Below are positions 24,559 through 33,253 of a stretch of 64,000 nt of DNA, one piece after another. This DNA comes from CAVSUZ01 sp963791885 (lineage in GTDB: Bacteria > Pseudomonadota > Alphaproteobacteria > Acetobacterales > Acetobacteraceae), in NCBI GenBank assembly GCA_963791885.1, contig CAWBUL010000008.1:186001-250000 (forward strand). Reading direction: 5' to 3'. Both the position numbers and the translations under genes were made by a program. Position 1 is the first letter of the stretch, and the number at the start of each line of letters is the position of its first letter. The notes beneath the pieces were generated by a model. It did no database searches. It was given only the letters and a program-made list of their open reading frames with translations, and had not been told where the DNA came from.

Positions 24559-26238
24559 ATGCCACATGACCGCATTGCCGCCGAGGACTACCTGGACGCG
24601 CTCGCCGCCAACGGGATCGAGCACCTGTTTGCCAATCCAGGGACGGATTTCGCACCGATCATCGAAGCATATGCGCGGGCGGGGCGATCCAACCGGAAAG
24701 TGCCGCGGCCGATGGTGGTGCCGCATGAGAACGCGGCGGTTGCGATGGCGCACGGCTACACTGCGGTGACGGGCCGACCTCAGGCGGTGATGACGCACAC
24801 GAATGTTGGTACGGCGAATGCAATCAACGCGCTGATCGATGCATCGCGCGACCGGATTCCGATGCTGCTGACCTCCGGGCGGACGCCGATCACGGAATCG
24901 GGGCCGCCGGGGACTCGCAACGTATACATTCACTGGGCGCAGGAGATGTTCGACCAGGCGGGCATGCTCCGGGAAATGGTGAAGTGGGACTACGAACTGC
25001 GGCGTGCCGACCAGATTCCGGATGTCGTGGCCCGGGCCATGGATATCGCCACTGCCTCGCCGGCGGGCCCGGTGTATCTGAGCCTGCCGCGGGAGGTGCT
25101 GGGCGAGCCCTCGGCGGCGGACCGGCCCGCGGCACCACGGGCGCCATACAGGCCGCCATCGCCGGCAGCGTCGGATGTGGAAACGCTGGCCGAGTGGATT
25201 GCCGCCGCACGCAATCCGCTGATCATCACCGGCACGCTCGGACGCGATCCGCGGGAAGCGGTCGCGTTGGCGGAGTTGGCGGAGCGATACGCGCTGCCGG
25301 TGGTTCCGTTCAACACGCGATATTTCGCGCTGTCGGGCGCACATCCGATGTTCATGGGGTCGCAGCCGGGGCCGCTGCTGGCGCAGGCGGACCTGGTGAT
25401 CGTGTGGGAGTCGGACGTGCCGTGGTATCCCAGCCAGCATGCGCCGCCGGCCGACGCGCGCATCGTGCAGATAGGGGAAGATCCGCTTTACGCCCGTTAT
25501 CCGATGCGTGGGTTTCCAAGTCACTTGACGATTCGCGCAGCCACGCTGCCCGTGCTGGAGGCGCTGGCCAACACGCTGGCGGAGCGCAAGCCGGATGTGG
25601 CGGCGCGCCGGGACGCGCTGGCGAAGCGGTCGGCGTCGCTGCATGCGGGCTGGGCGACGGAAGCCGAAAAGGGCGGCACGGGAGAAGTCGGCACGCTGGC
25701 GTGGCTGAACCACTGCCTGCGCGAGATCGTCACGCCGGAAACGACCGTCATCAGCGAATATTCGTTCCGTCAGGAATACTGCCCCCTGCCCTCCCCTGGC
25801 AGTCTATTCGGCGTCAGCGCTGCGGGCGGGTTGGGCTGGGGGTTCGGTGCGGCGCTGGGGGTTAAGCTGGCTGCACCGGAGCGTCAGGTGATCGCTGTGC
25901 TGGGGGATGGGGCTTATATGTTTGCCAATCCCACTGCGTGTCATTTCATCGGACAGAACCAGAACCTGCCGGTGCTGGTGGTGGTCTATAACAACGCGCT
26001 GTATGGCGCGGTGCGACGGGCGACCCTGGACATGTTCCCTGCTTCGACAGCCGCGGAAGGGGATGGCCGGCTGCTGGCGGAACTCGGGCCGGCGCCCGCG
26101 TTCGAGCGCATTATCGAGGCACATGACGGGCATGGCGAGCGGGTCGAGCACCCGGCCGAACTTCCGGGCGCGCTGCATCGAGCGGCGCGGGCAGTGCGTG
26201 AGGGACGGCAGGCGCTGGTGAACGTCATCTCCCAGTGA
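24559..26238 (+). CDS. Thiamine-diphosphate-requiring enzyme (acetolactate synthase/decarboxylase-like)
   Basis: The 559-residue enzyme has three domains. The PYR domain has GIEHLFANPGTDFAPIIEAY and the conserved Glu in VVPHENAAVAMAHGYTAVTG. The central domain starts near ARNPLIITGTLGRDPREAVA. The PP domain holds the ThDP/Mg motif AVLGDGAYMFANPTACHFIG (GDG...N). It cleaves or joins 2-keto acids; the exact substrate is unknown. ATG 24559 (MPHDRIAAEDYLDALAANG) aligns with relatives; the open frame upstream to 24391 looks non-coding. Its stop overlaps the GTG of the FAD monooxygenase gene (GTGA). Confidence 0.9.
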   Translation: MPHDRIAAEDYLDALAANGIEHLFANPGTDFAPIIEAYARAGRSNRKVPRPMVVPHENAAVAMAHGYTAVTGRPQAVMTHTNVGTANAINALIDASRDRIPMLLTSGRTPITESGPPGTRNVYIHWAQEMFDQAGMLREMVKWDYELRRADQIPDVVARAMDIATASPAGPVYLSLPREVLGEPSAADRPAAPRAPYRPPSPAASDVETLAEWIAAARNPLIITGTLGRDPREAVALAELAERYALPVVPFNTRYFALSGAHPMFMGSQPGPLLAQADLVIVWESDVPWYPSQHAPPADARIVQIGEDPLYARYPMRGFPSHLTIRAATLPVLEALANTLAERKPDVAARRDALAKRSASLHAGWATEAEKGGTGEVGTLAWLNHCLREIVTPETTVISEYSFRQEYCPLPSPGSLFGVSAAGGLGWGFGAALGVKLAAPERQVIAVLGDGAYMFANPTACHFIGQNQNLPVLVVVYNNALYGAVRRATLDMFPASTAAEGDGRLLAELGPAPAFERIIEAHDGHGERVEHPAELPGALHRAARAVREGRQALVNVISQ

Positions 26239-27870
26239 CTCCGGGTACTGATCGTCGGCGCCGGCCCGGTTGGGCTGACACTGGCGCTCGACTTGGCATG
26301 GCGGGGCATCGCCGTGACGATGGTGGAGGTCCGCGCGCCGGGCGAGCCACCCAGTGTCAAATGCAACCACGTGGCGGCGCGCACGATGGAGGCGTTCCGC
26401 CGGCTGGGGATTGCACGCGCGGTGCGGGAGGCGCCGGGACTGCCGGCGGATCACGCGAATGACGTCGCGTTCCGCACGACCGCAACAGGAATCGAGTTCG
26501 GACGCATCCATATTCCGTGCCGGCGGGATCGCTACACCGACATCAGTGGGCCGGACGGATGGTGGCCGACGCCCGAGCCGCCGCACCGGATCAATCAGAT
26601 CTATCTCGAGCCGGTGCTGTTCGCGCAGGCCGCAGCAAATTCGCGAATTCGCATTCTGAGCAGAACGCGGTTGACGGGATTCAGCCAGAGTGAGACGGGC
26701 GTGACGGCGGTGCTGCGCGATCTTGAGACCGGGTCGGTGCTTACGATGGAGGCGGCGTATCTGATTGGCGCCGATGGCGCGCATTCAGAGGTACGGCGGG
26801 CCATTGGCGCGAAGCTGAGCGGTGATCCCGTGGTGCAGCGCACGCAGTCAACCTTCATCCGTGCACCAAGCCTGGCGGAACGGTTCCCGGCGGCTCGCGC
26901 ATGGTCCACGCAGTGCCTCAATCCACGGCGTAGCGCGAATATGTTTGCGATCGACGGGCGCGAGACATGGCTGGTCCATAACTATTTGCGCGCGGAGGAG
27001 ACCAGTTTCGACGCGGTCGATCGCGACGCCTGTCTGCGGCTGATCATGGGCGTGGGACCGGAGTTCGAGTACCAGGTGCTGGCCAAGGAGGACTGGATCG
27101 GGCGGCGCATGATTGCCGACCGGTTCCACCTCGGGCGCGTGTTCATCTGCGGTGACGCGGCGCATATCTGGGTGCCGTTCGCGGGTTACGGGCTGAATGC
27201 GGGCATCGCGGACGCGATGAATTTGTCGTGGATGCTCGCGGGGGTGCTGAAAGGCTGGGCGTCGCCGGCGATTCTGGATGCTCACGAGGCGGAGCGCTGG
27301 CCGATTACGGAGCAGGTGTCGCGTTATGCGATGGGCACGGCGATGGCGCTGGCGAAGGCTCGGCGCGGCGTGCCGGCGGAGATCGAGCGTACGGGACCGG
27401 AGGGCGACGCGGTGCGCGCGGCGTTCGTGCGAGAGCTAGCGGCGCTGAACACGCCGCAATTCTGCTGCGCGGGGCTGAATTTTGGTTACTTTTATGATCG
27501 CTCGCCACTGATCGTGCAGGACGGGGAGGCGCCGCCGGGGTACACGATGGATGGTTACACACCCTCGACGGTGCCCGGATGCCGGTTGCCGCATGCGTGG
27601 GTGGACGGCGTTTCGCTGTACGACCGGCTGGGGCCGGATTTCACGCTGCTGCGGCTGGATGCAGGCGCGGATGCTGATCCGATCTTGCGGGCGGCGCGGG
27701 CGCAGGGCGTGCCGATGCAGATGATGGACGTCGCGATCAACGCGCCGGCGTATCGGCACAAGATGATGCTGGTGCGGCCGGATCAGCACGTGGCGTGGCG
27801 GGGTGACGTGCCGCCTGCAGACTCAATGCGACTGATCGCCCGCATCCGCGGTGCGGACGTTCAGTTCTGA
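26235..27870 (+). pseudogene. FAD-dependent aromatic-ring monooxygenase, frameshifted near the start
   Basis: The body reads as an FAD-binding PheA/TfdB-type hydroxylase: YLIGADGAHSEVRRAIGAKL (DG motif), RVFICGDAAHIWVPFAGYGL and NAGIADAMNLSWMLAGVLKG (GD motif and following helix), then a thioredoxin-like C-terminus. The N-terminal Rossmann strand VLIVGAGPVGLTLALDLAWR is present, but the frame upstream of it meets a stop without a start codon. Removing one G of GGG at 26243-26245 gives GTG-ACT-CCG-GTA-CTG, a clean start (MTPVLIVGAGPVG) coupled to the ThDP enzyme stop. Restored length is 544 residues. Without the repair, translation could begin only at a rare CTG or an internal TTG. Confidence 0.85.
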
Positions 27871-28355
27871 TCGTCTTCGCGATACCCGAACTCCGGCGTG
27901 CCTTGCTGCGCGCCAAAGTAGCGATACGGCAAAAACTTCCCGGAGAAGCCCATCTTTACCCGGTCGCCGCGTTCGTGCGGCTCGCGCTCGATCGTCATTT
28001 CGAAGTCGATCGCCGACATGATGCCGTCCCCGAACTCCTCCTGGATCAGCTCCTTCCACGTCGTGCCATAGACCATGACCAGCTCGTAAAACCGGTAGAT
28101 CAGCGGATCGGTCGGTGGCGTTTGGAATGACCCCCGATACGTTGCCTCGTTCAGCAGCCGCGCCTCCGCCTCGGTCAGCCCGAACAGCTCCTTCGCCCGA
28201 GCTGCCTGCGGCTGCGGTAGCTTCATTTGCCCCAGGATCGCGGCAGTGATCAGCACCTCGGACAACCCGCCGATCTCGGTGCAGATGTGCTTCCAGCTCC
28301 AGCCCTTCTCCCGCTTGATATCAAGCAGCTTCTCCGTGAGATCAGCGCGCTTCAT
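27861..28355 (-). CDS. cynS: Cyanate hydratase (cyanase)
   Basis: The 164-residue protein is an N-terminal helical DNA-binding-like domain (LTEKLLDIKREKGWSWKHIC) plus the cyanase catalytic domain. The catalytic residues are visible: Arg and Glu in YRFYELVMVYG and Ser in EFGDGIMSAIDFEM. The enzyme converts cyanate and bicarbonate to carbamate and CO2, hence ammonia. ATG 28355 (MKRADLTEKLL) gives close to the usual length. The 3' end overlaps the convergent monooxygenase gene by 10 bp. No cynT or cyanate transporter is adjacent. Confidence 0.95.
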   Translation of the reverse strand: MKRADLTEKLLDIKREKGWSWKHICTEIGGLSEVLITAAILGQMKLPQPQAARAKELFGLTEAEARLLNEATYRGSFQTPPTDPLIYRFYELVMVYGTTWKELIQEEFGDGIMSAIDFEMTIEREPHERGDRVKMGFSGKFLPYRYFGAQQGTPEFGYREDDQN

Positions 28356-28492
28356 GGCCCCCGCCTTTCCGCGATGTTGCAGTGCGGGAAGCATTAGACG
28401 CCCGCCCGCCCTGCTCCTGCAACACAACTGCCTCCCCTCGCTGCATCTCAGTTGCGACCTACCCCGCGATCCTGTATCGGCCCGCCCAGCCC

Positions 28493-29356
28493 ATGAGTTC
28501 CGCCCTACAGACCCGCTCCGGCGCGGCCAATGCCTTTACCCTGGAGTTTCGGCCAGGTGACGTGCGCCGTCAGCAGACCGCACTCGCTTGGCAAGATATC
28601 CGGGACGGCCTGCGGATGTGGCGGCTTGGGGTGACGCTGGGCTGGCTTGATATCCGGCTGCGCTACCGCGGTTCGCTCCTGGGGCCGTTCTGGTTGACAA
28701 TCTCTACGGCCGTCATGGTGGGATCGCTCGGGGTCCTTTACGCGACTCTGTTCCACATGAACTTGCGCGAATATTTGCCGTTCATCGCGCTGTCTCAGGT
28801 GCTGTGGGGCTTCATCAGCGGCATGATCGGGGACGGCTGCACCTGCTTCACCCAGGCCGAAGGAACGATCCGGTCAATGCGCATGCCGTTCTTCGTGCAT
28901 GCAGTGCGATGCCTGGTGCGCAACGTCCTGATCCTTGCGCATAACGTGGTTGTCATCGCCGTTGTGTTCATTTTGTTGAAGATCAATCCGGGCTGGGGCG
29001 GTTTTCTCGCCGTTCCGGCCCTGGCCCTGTGGACGATCGCCGGTCTCTCGATTTGCCTGCCCCTGGGGGGGGTGTGCGCGCGATTCCGGGACATTCCGCC
29101 CATTATTGCCAGCGTGCTGCAGATCGCCTTCTTCGTCACGCCCATCATCTGGTTACCCAAACAGCTTGGGCCCTACATGCACTTTCTTCTGCTCAATCCC
29201 TTCTTCGATATGCTGGAGGTCGTTCGTGCCCCGATGCTGGGCACGGATGCCGGCTCGCATGTTTGGGCCGCAGCAACTGCAATCACCTTCGTGCTGGCTG
29301 GCCTCTCTTTCCTGATCTTCGCCCGCGCGCGGGCCCGGATTGCGTTCTGGATCTGA
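28493..29356 (+). CDS. ABC-2 type polysaccharide/polyol-phosphate exporter permease (Wzm-like)
   Basis: The 287-residue membrane protein begins with a polar segment, then LGWLDIRLRYRGSLLGPFWL, the typical Wzm/KpsM amphipathic entry before the first membrane span. About six hydrophobic segments follow. IRSMRMPFFVHAVRCLVRNV and VCARFRDIPPIIASVLQIAF are family features (the R-F-R-D-I motif). ATG 28493 (MSSALQTRSG) is chosen because the upstream open frame is not protein-like. The ATPase gene follows after 7 bp, so the two form a complete exporter for an undecaprenyl-linked glycan. No glycosyltransferase is adjacent. Confidence 0.92.
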   Translation: MSSALQTRSGAANAFTLEFRPGDVRRQQTALAWQDIRDGLRMWRLGVTLGWLDIRLRYRGSLLGPFWLTISTAVMVGSLGVLYATLFHMNLREYLPFIALSQVLWGFISGMIGDGCTCFTQAEGTIRSMRMPFFVHAVRCLVRNVLILAHNVVVIAVVFILLKINPGWGGFLAVPALALWTIAGLSICLPLGGVCARFRDIPPIIASVLQIAFFVTPIIWLPKQLGPYMHFLLLNPFFDMLEVVRAPMLGTDAGSHVWAAATAITFVLAGLSFLIFARARARIAFWI

Positions 29357-29363
29357 TCCGCCC

Positions 29364-30134
29364 GTGCACACCCCCGCCCGTATCGAGGTCGCCGGCCTGT
29401 CAGTGCTGTTTCCGCTGTATCACGGGAGCAGCCGCAGCCTGAAAAAGACGGTGCTGGCCGCGGCCTCCGGCCGGCTCGGCCAGGACAATCAGCACCGAGT
29501 GGTGGTGCAGGCGCTGCGGGACATTTCCTTCACGCTGCGGCCCGGGGACCGGCTCGGCCTGGTGGGATCCAATGGGGCCGGAAAAACCACACTGCTGCGG
29601 ACGTTGGCGGGCATCTACGAGCCTGTGATGGGACTGGTGCGGGTTATCGGCAGCCTGAATGCGCTGCTGGACACCCAGCTTGGCATGAACGTAGACCTGA
29701 CGGGGCGGGAGAACATCATGCTCCGGGGCCAGTATTACGGTTTGGGCGGCCAGGATCTGGAGCGGCTGGAAGAGGACGTGCAGGAATTCGCGGGCCTGGG
29801 CGACTTCATGGATCTGCCGGTTCGAATCTACAGTTCGGGCATGGTGGTCCGACTCGGCTTCGCCCTCGCCACGGCCGTCCGTCCCCAAATCCTGCTCATG
29901 GATGAGTGGTTCCTGGCGGGAGATTCCGACTTCCTGGAGAAGGCGCGGGCCCGGCTAGAGGACATGGTCCGCGGCGCCGAAATCCTGGTGCTGTCCACGC
30001 ACGCGCCGGCTATCGTGCAGACTTGGTGCACGCGCGCAATCTGGCTGGACAAGGGGGAGATCCGGGCCGACGGGCCGCCCGACGAGGTGCTGGAAAGCTA
30101 TCTCGGCCATCCCGTGGTTCCGGAGCCGGTGTGA
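29364..30134 (+). CDS. ABC transporter ATP-binding protein (Wzt-like glycan exporter)
   Basis: The 256-residue ATPase has Walker A GLVGSNGAGKTTLLRTLAGI, the Wzt-type signature RIYSSGMVVRLGFALATAVR, Walker B ILLMDEWFLAGD and switch His in VLSTHAPAIV. It ends soon after the nucleotide domain, so it lacks the long C-terminal carbohydrate-binding domain of O-antigen Wzt. I prefer GTG 29364 (VHTPARIEVAGLSVLFP), 7 bp after the permease stop; a TTG at 29340 lies inside the permease gene. The stop overlaps the GTG of the CoA-transferase gene by 4 bp. Confidence 0.92.
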   Translation: MHTPARIEVAGLSVLFPLYHGSSRSLKKTVLAAASGRLGQDNQHRVVVQALRDISFTLRPGDRLGLVGSNGAGKTTLLRTLAGIYEPVMGLVRVIGSLNALLDTQLGMNVDLTGRENIMLRGQYYGLGGQDLERLEEDVQEFAGLGDFMDLPVRIYSSGMVVRLGFALATAVRPQILLMDEWFLAGDSDFLEKARARLEDMVRGAEILVLSTHAPAIVQTWCTRAIWLDKGEIRADGPPDEVLESYLGHPVVPEPV

Positions 30135-31303
30135 CCACGCTTCCCCTTGATGGTGTCCGGGTGCTCGAATTCACCCACACCGTCATGGGCCCCACATGCG
30201 GTGTTGTGCTGGCCGATCTCGGCGCCGATGTCATTCGTGTCGAGCCTGCGCCGGATGGTGATCGCACGCGTCGGCTACAGGGGTTTGCCGCCGGCTTCTT
30301 CGCGTATTTCAATCGCAACAAGCGCTGTATCTGTATCGACCTCAAGAACCAAGACGGTGCCGCTGTCGCGCGCGATCTGCTCCGGGCCGCCGATGTGCTG
30401 ATCGAGAACTTTGCCCCCGGCACGATGGACCGCCTCGGACTGGGCTGGGATGAGGTGCACAGGCTTAATCCCCGCCTGATCTATTGCATGCTCAAGGGCT
30501 TTCTCCCGGGCCCGTATGAGCATCGCCCCGCGCTCGATGAAGTCGCGCAGTTCATGACCGGGCTCGCTTACATGACCGGCCCGCCCGGGCGACCGCTGCG
30601 CGCCGGGGCATCAGTCATTGACATCATGGGCGGTGTCATGGGCGCCGTCGCCATCCTCGCCGCCTTGCGTCAGCGCGAGCAGGACGGCGAAGGCCGCAAG
30701 GTCATCAGCAGCCTGTTCGAGTTGTCCGCCTTTCTCGTCGCCCAGCACATGGCCGGTGAGGCCGCGAGCGGCGAACCGTCTCCGCCAATGCCTGCGCGGA
30801 GCAGCGCGTGGGGCATCTACGAGACGTTCGAGACGGCAGACGAAAGTCGCCTGTTCATCGGCATTACATCCGATCCGCATTGGCGAGCATTCTGCGACGC
30901 GTTCAGCAAGCCTGATTGGTTTGCCGACCCACGGTTCCGCACGAACGCCGATCGCGTGAACAACCGCGACGCACTCCGTGCCCTCGTCGCCGGCGTCGCA
31001 CGCGCCCACAGCCGCGACGAACTCGCCGGTATATTAGAAAAGGCGAGTATTCCTTTTGCATCTGTGAACACGCCATCCGACCTGTTCAACGATCCGCAGA
31101 TGCTCGCCCATGCTCTGCCCACGCGCATGCCAGCCGGCAACATCGCCAAGCTGCCGCCATTGCCTATCGCCATCAACGACGAAACGCTCGGCTTGCGCCT
31201 TCAGCCGCCCGCCGCCGGCGAACATACGGACGAAATTCTCGCTGCCCTTGGCTATCCACAGGCTCGCATTGCGGCCCTCCGCACGGCCGGAGTCATCGCC
31301 TGA
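30131..31303 (+). CDS. CaiB/BaiF family (class III) CoA transferase
   Basis: The 390-residue enzyme moves CoA between carboxylic acids through an aspartyl intermediate. Family blocks are RVLEFTHTVMGPTCGVVLAD, LGADVIRVEPAPDGDRTRRL, FFAYFNRNKRCICIDLKNQD and DVLIENFAPGTMDRLGLGWD, with the probable catalytic Asp in ...GASVIDIMGGVMGA or the preceding ALDEVAQFMTG region. The GTG at 30131 overlaps the ABC ATPase stop (GTGA), so translation is coupled although the functions look unrelated. A strong hairpin follows the stop. Confidence 0.92.
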   Translation: MTTLPLDGVRVLEFTHTVMGPTCGVVLADLGADVIRVEPAPDGDRTRRLQGFAAGFFAYFNRNKRCICIDLKNQDGAAVARDLLRAADVLIENFAPGTMDRLGLGWDEVHRLNPRLIYCMLKGFLPGPYEHRPALDEVAQFMTGLAYMTGPPGRPLRAGASVIDIMGGVMGAVAILAALRQREQDGEGRKVISSLFELSAFLVAQHMAGEAASGEPSPPMPARSSAWGIYETFETADESRLFIGITSDPHWRAFCDAFSKPDWFADPRFRTNADRVNNRDALRALVAGVARAHSRDELAGILEKASIPFASVNTPSDLFNDPQMLAHALPTRMPAGNIAKLPPLPIAINDETLGLRLQPPAAGEHTDEILAALGYPQARIAALRTAGVIA

Positions 31304-31310
31304 TATCACA

Positions 31311-31337
31311 GACCTCTCCCGCCCGCGGGGAGAGGTC
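31311..31337. terminator. Strong hairpin between convergent genes (probable bidirectional terminator)
   Basis: GACCTCTCCC and GGGAGAGGTC form a perfect 10-bp stem with 7-nt loop GCCCGCG. It sits 7 bp after the CoA-transferase stop and 18 bp from the fasciclin stop on the other strand. There is no T-run, so it may need Rho or act mainly as a 3' stabiliser. Confidence 0.6.
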
Positions 31338-31355
31338 CGTGTACACGAGTGGGTT

Positions 31356-31928
31356 CTACTCCGGCAACACAACCGAACTGATCACCTGCACCATCCCGTT
31401 CGACTGCGCCACGTTGGGCGTGACGATCTGGGCGACGCCGCTCTTGTTGCCCTCCACATAGATGTGGCCGTTGCTGGAGGTCAGCTTCAGCGGTTCGCCT
31501 TCCACTGTCTTGAGCGTTGCGGTGCCATGGCCTTTCTGAATCATCGCCATGAGTTGCTGCGTCGTGTAGCGCCCGGCCACGACATGATATGTCAGGACTT
31601 TGTCGAGCATTGCCTTGTTCTCGGGCTTCAGCAGCGTGTCCACCGTTCCCGCCGGCAGCTTCTCAAACGCTGCATTGGTGGGCGCAAACACCGTGAAAGG
31701 TCCGGCCCCCTGCAGTGTATCAACCAGCCCGCCCGCCTTCACCGCCGCAACCAACGTTGTCAGGTTGCTCGCTGCCGACGCATTCTCCACAATTGTTTTC
31801 GTCGGATACATCGGTGCGCCGCCGACCATCGGCATGTCCATCGCCGTGTTCGACATCTGAGCCGCTGCCGGATTCGCGGCGGCAAGTCCGGCCAGTCCTG
31901 CCCCGAGCAGCACATGGATTGTTCGCAT
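31356..31928 (-). CDS. Secreted fasciclin-domain protein
   Basis: The 190-residue protein begins MRTIHVLLGAGLAGLAAANP with a signal peptide cleaved around AAA-QMSN. The single FAS1 domain shows TIVENASAASNLTTLVAAVK, GPFTVFAPTNAAFEKLPAGT, LDKVLTYHVVAGRYTTQQL and the end VAQSNGMVQVISSVVLPE. FAS1 domains mediate surface adhesion or matrix contact. It is divergent from a SigK-like sigma factor and RskA-like anti-sigma; in mycobacteria SigK/RskA controls FAS1 proteins MPT70/MPT83, so control by the neighbouring sigma factor is likely. Confidence 0.92.
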   Translation of the reverse strand: MRTIHVLLGAGLAGLAAANPAAAQMSNTAMDMPMVGGAPMYPTKTIVENASAASNLTTLVAAVKAGGLVDTLQGAGPFTVFAPTNAAFEKLPAGTVDTLLKPENKAMLDKVLTYHVVAGRYTTQQLMAMIQKGHGTATLKTVEGEPLKLTSSNGHIYVEGNKSGVAQIVTPNVAQSNGMVQVISSVVLPE

Positions 31929-31993
31929 AACCAGGTTCCCTTCATGGTTCCGGCGCCTTTCACGCGCCATTTCCCTTACGGGCGGGCTTGCAT

Positions 31994-32015
31994 TTTGGAT
32001 GCACGCGCATCCAAA
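31994..32015. promoter_or_regulatory. Perfect inverted repeat in the fasciclin/SigK divergent promoter region
   Basis: TTTGGATGC-ACGC-GCATCCAAA has 9-bp arms around a 4-nt centre. It lies 66 bp upstream of the fasciclin ATG and about 34-49 bp upstream of the sigma-factor start. This position fits an operator for a dimeric regulator acting on both genes. ECF sigma factors themselves recognise non-palindromic -35/-10 elements, so a second regulator is suggested. Confidence 0.5.
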
Positions 32016-32048
32016 CCTCATGCGGCGCCGTAATCTGCGGGAGGATGC

Positions 32049-32588
32049 TTGGCCGAGGGCCCGATGCTCGAGGAACTGATCCGGCGCTGCCGCGAGGGCG
32101 ATCCCGCGGCGTTTCGCCGCCTGTATGACGCCGAATCACCGCGCCTTTACGGCCTCGCGCTGCGCATTACCGGCCAGGCGGCGCTCGCCGCAGACGCCGT
32201 GCACGACACCTTTCTGCAGGTTTGGCAGAAGGCTTCGCAGTTCGATGCGGGTCGAGGGTCAGCTGCCGCCTGGCTCACCGCCCTGGTCCGTTACCGGGCG
32301 ATCGACCTCGTCCGCAGCCATGGCCGGGAGACGACGGGACACGACATTCCCGACCGCGCAGACCCCTCGCCCGGGGCACTCGACGCGCTTCTCGCTAGCG
32401 CCACCGGCGCAGCCCTGCACCGCTGCCTCGCCCTACTGGAAGAGAAGCCGCGCCAGGCCATCATGCTCGCCTTCGTCGAAGGTAGAACCCACGCTGATCT
32501 CGCTAACGATCTCGGCGCTCCGTTGGGAACGGTGAAATCCTGGATTTGGCGCGGACTGATGGCGCTAAAAGCGTGCCTGGACCAATGA
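32049..32588 (+). CDS. ECF RNA polymerase sigma factor (SigK-like)
   Basis: The protein is about 174-179 residues. Region 2 shows EGDPAAFRRLYDAESPRLYG, LALRITGQAALAADAVHDTF and LQVWQKASQFDAGRGSAAAW. Region 4 shows RQAIMLAFVEGRTHADLAND and LGAPLGTVKSWIWRGLMALK. The style is that of ECF19/SigK-type factors. The start is either TTG 32049, with GGGAGG 4 bases upstream, or ATG 32064. The stop overlaps the anti-sigma start (ATGA), the normal coupled pair. Confidence 0.93.
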   Translation: MAEGPMLEELIRRCREGDPAAFRRLYDAESPRLYGLALRITGQAALAADAVHDTFLQVWQKASQFDAGRGSAAAWLTALVRYRAIDLVRSHGRETTGHDIPDRADPSPGALDALLASATGAALHRCLALLEEKPRQAIMLAFVEGRTHADLANDLGAPLGTVKSWIWRGLMALKACLDQ

Positions 32589-33253
32589 GCGACAACGCCG
32601 ACAGCCAGGCTGCCGAATACGTGCTCGGCACTCTTTCCGACGAGGAACGGGGTCACATCGCGACTCGCGCCGAGACCGATTCCGCATTGCGTGCCGCCAT
32701 TGCGTGGTGGGAGGAACGCTTGGCCCCCCTTGCTAACGTTCCGCCGGTCATCCCGCCGCCCGCGCTCTGGCGTCGCATCAGTGTCTCGGCGGGGCTTCCC
32801 GCCCGCGCACCCGATCCGGCATTGCGCCGCGTCTGGCGCAATCTGATGCTCTGGCGCGGGGCCACTGCCGTCGGCTTTGCTCTCGCCGCGGCATTCGCCG
32901 CAATCGCCTGGGTGCGTACCGCGCCTCAGCATCCCGTCGCTGCCCTGGTGCCGTACGGCAGTCAGGCCGCGGCCTACATCGCCCAGCTCCAGCCTGATGG
33001 ATCGCTGCGACTGACGGCGCTTCGCCCGGTGTCGGTGGCTTCCGGCAAGGATCTCGAACTCTGGGCGCTGCCGCCAGGCGCAACCCGCCCCGTTGCGCTC
33101 GGCGTGCTGCCCGCCTCAGTCCGGGTTCCCGCGGCGATACCGAGCAACGGCACGCAGCTGATGATCAGTCTGGAACCCGCCGGCGGTTCGCCCACGGGCC
33201 TGCCGACCGGTCCCGTCCTGTTTGCCGGAACCCTGAAGGTCGCAGACAGATGA
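32585..33253 (+). CDS. Anti-sigma factor (RskA family)
   Basis: The 222-residue protein has a cytosolic N-terminal sigma-binding helix set (AEYVLGTLSDEERGHIATRA, WWEERLAPLA), one transmembrane helix (GATAVGFALAAAFAAIAWVR), and a periplasmic RskA domain with LQPDGSLRLTALRPVSVASG and KDLELWALPPGATRPVALGV. It holds the preceding sigma factor inactive at the membrane; release probably needs regulated proteolysis or a redox signal. It overlaps both its upstream sigma gene and the downstream MBL gene (ATGA both times). Confidence 0.92.
   Translation: MSDNADSQAAEYVLGTLSDEERGHIATRAETDSALRAAIAWWEERLAPLANVPPVIPPPALWRRISVSAGLPARAPDPALRRVWRNLMLWRGATAVGFALAAAFAAIAWVRTAPQHPVAALVPYGSQAAAYIAQLQPDGSLRLTALRPVSVASGKDLELWALPPGATRPVALGVLPASVRVPAAIPSNGTQLMISLEPAGGSPTGLPTGPVLFAGTLKVADR

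Noticed and set aside
24415..25713. Long antisense open frame (432 codons) over the ThDP enzyme gene
   Set aside because: Arg/His-rich composition typical of a GC-rich shadow; the opposite strand has clear family motifs along its whole length.
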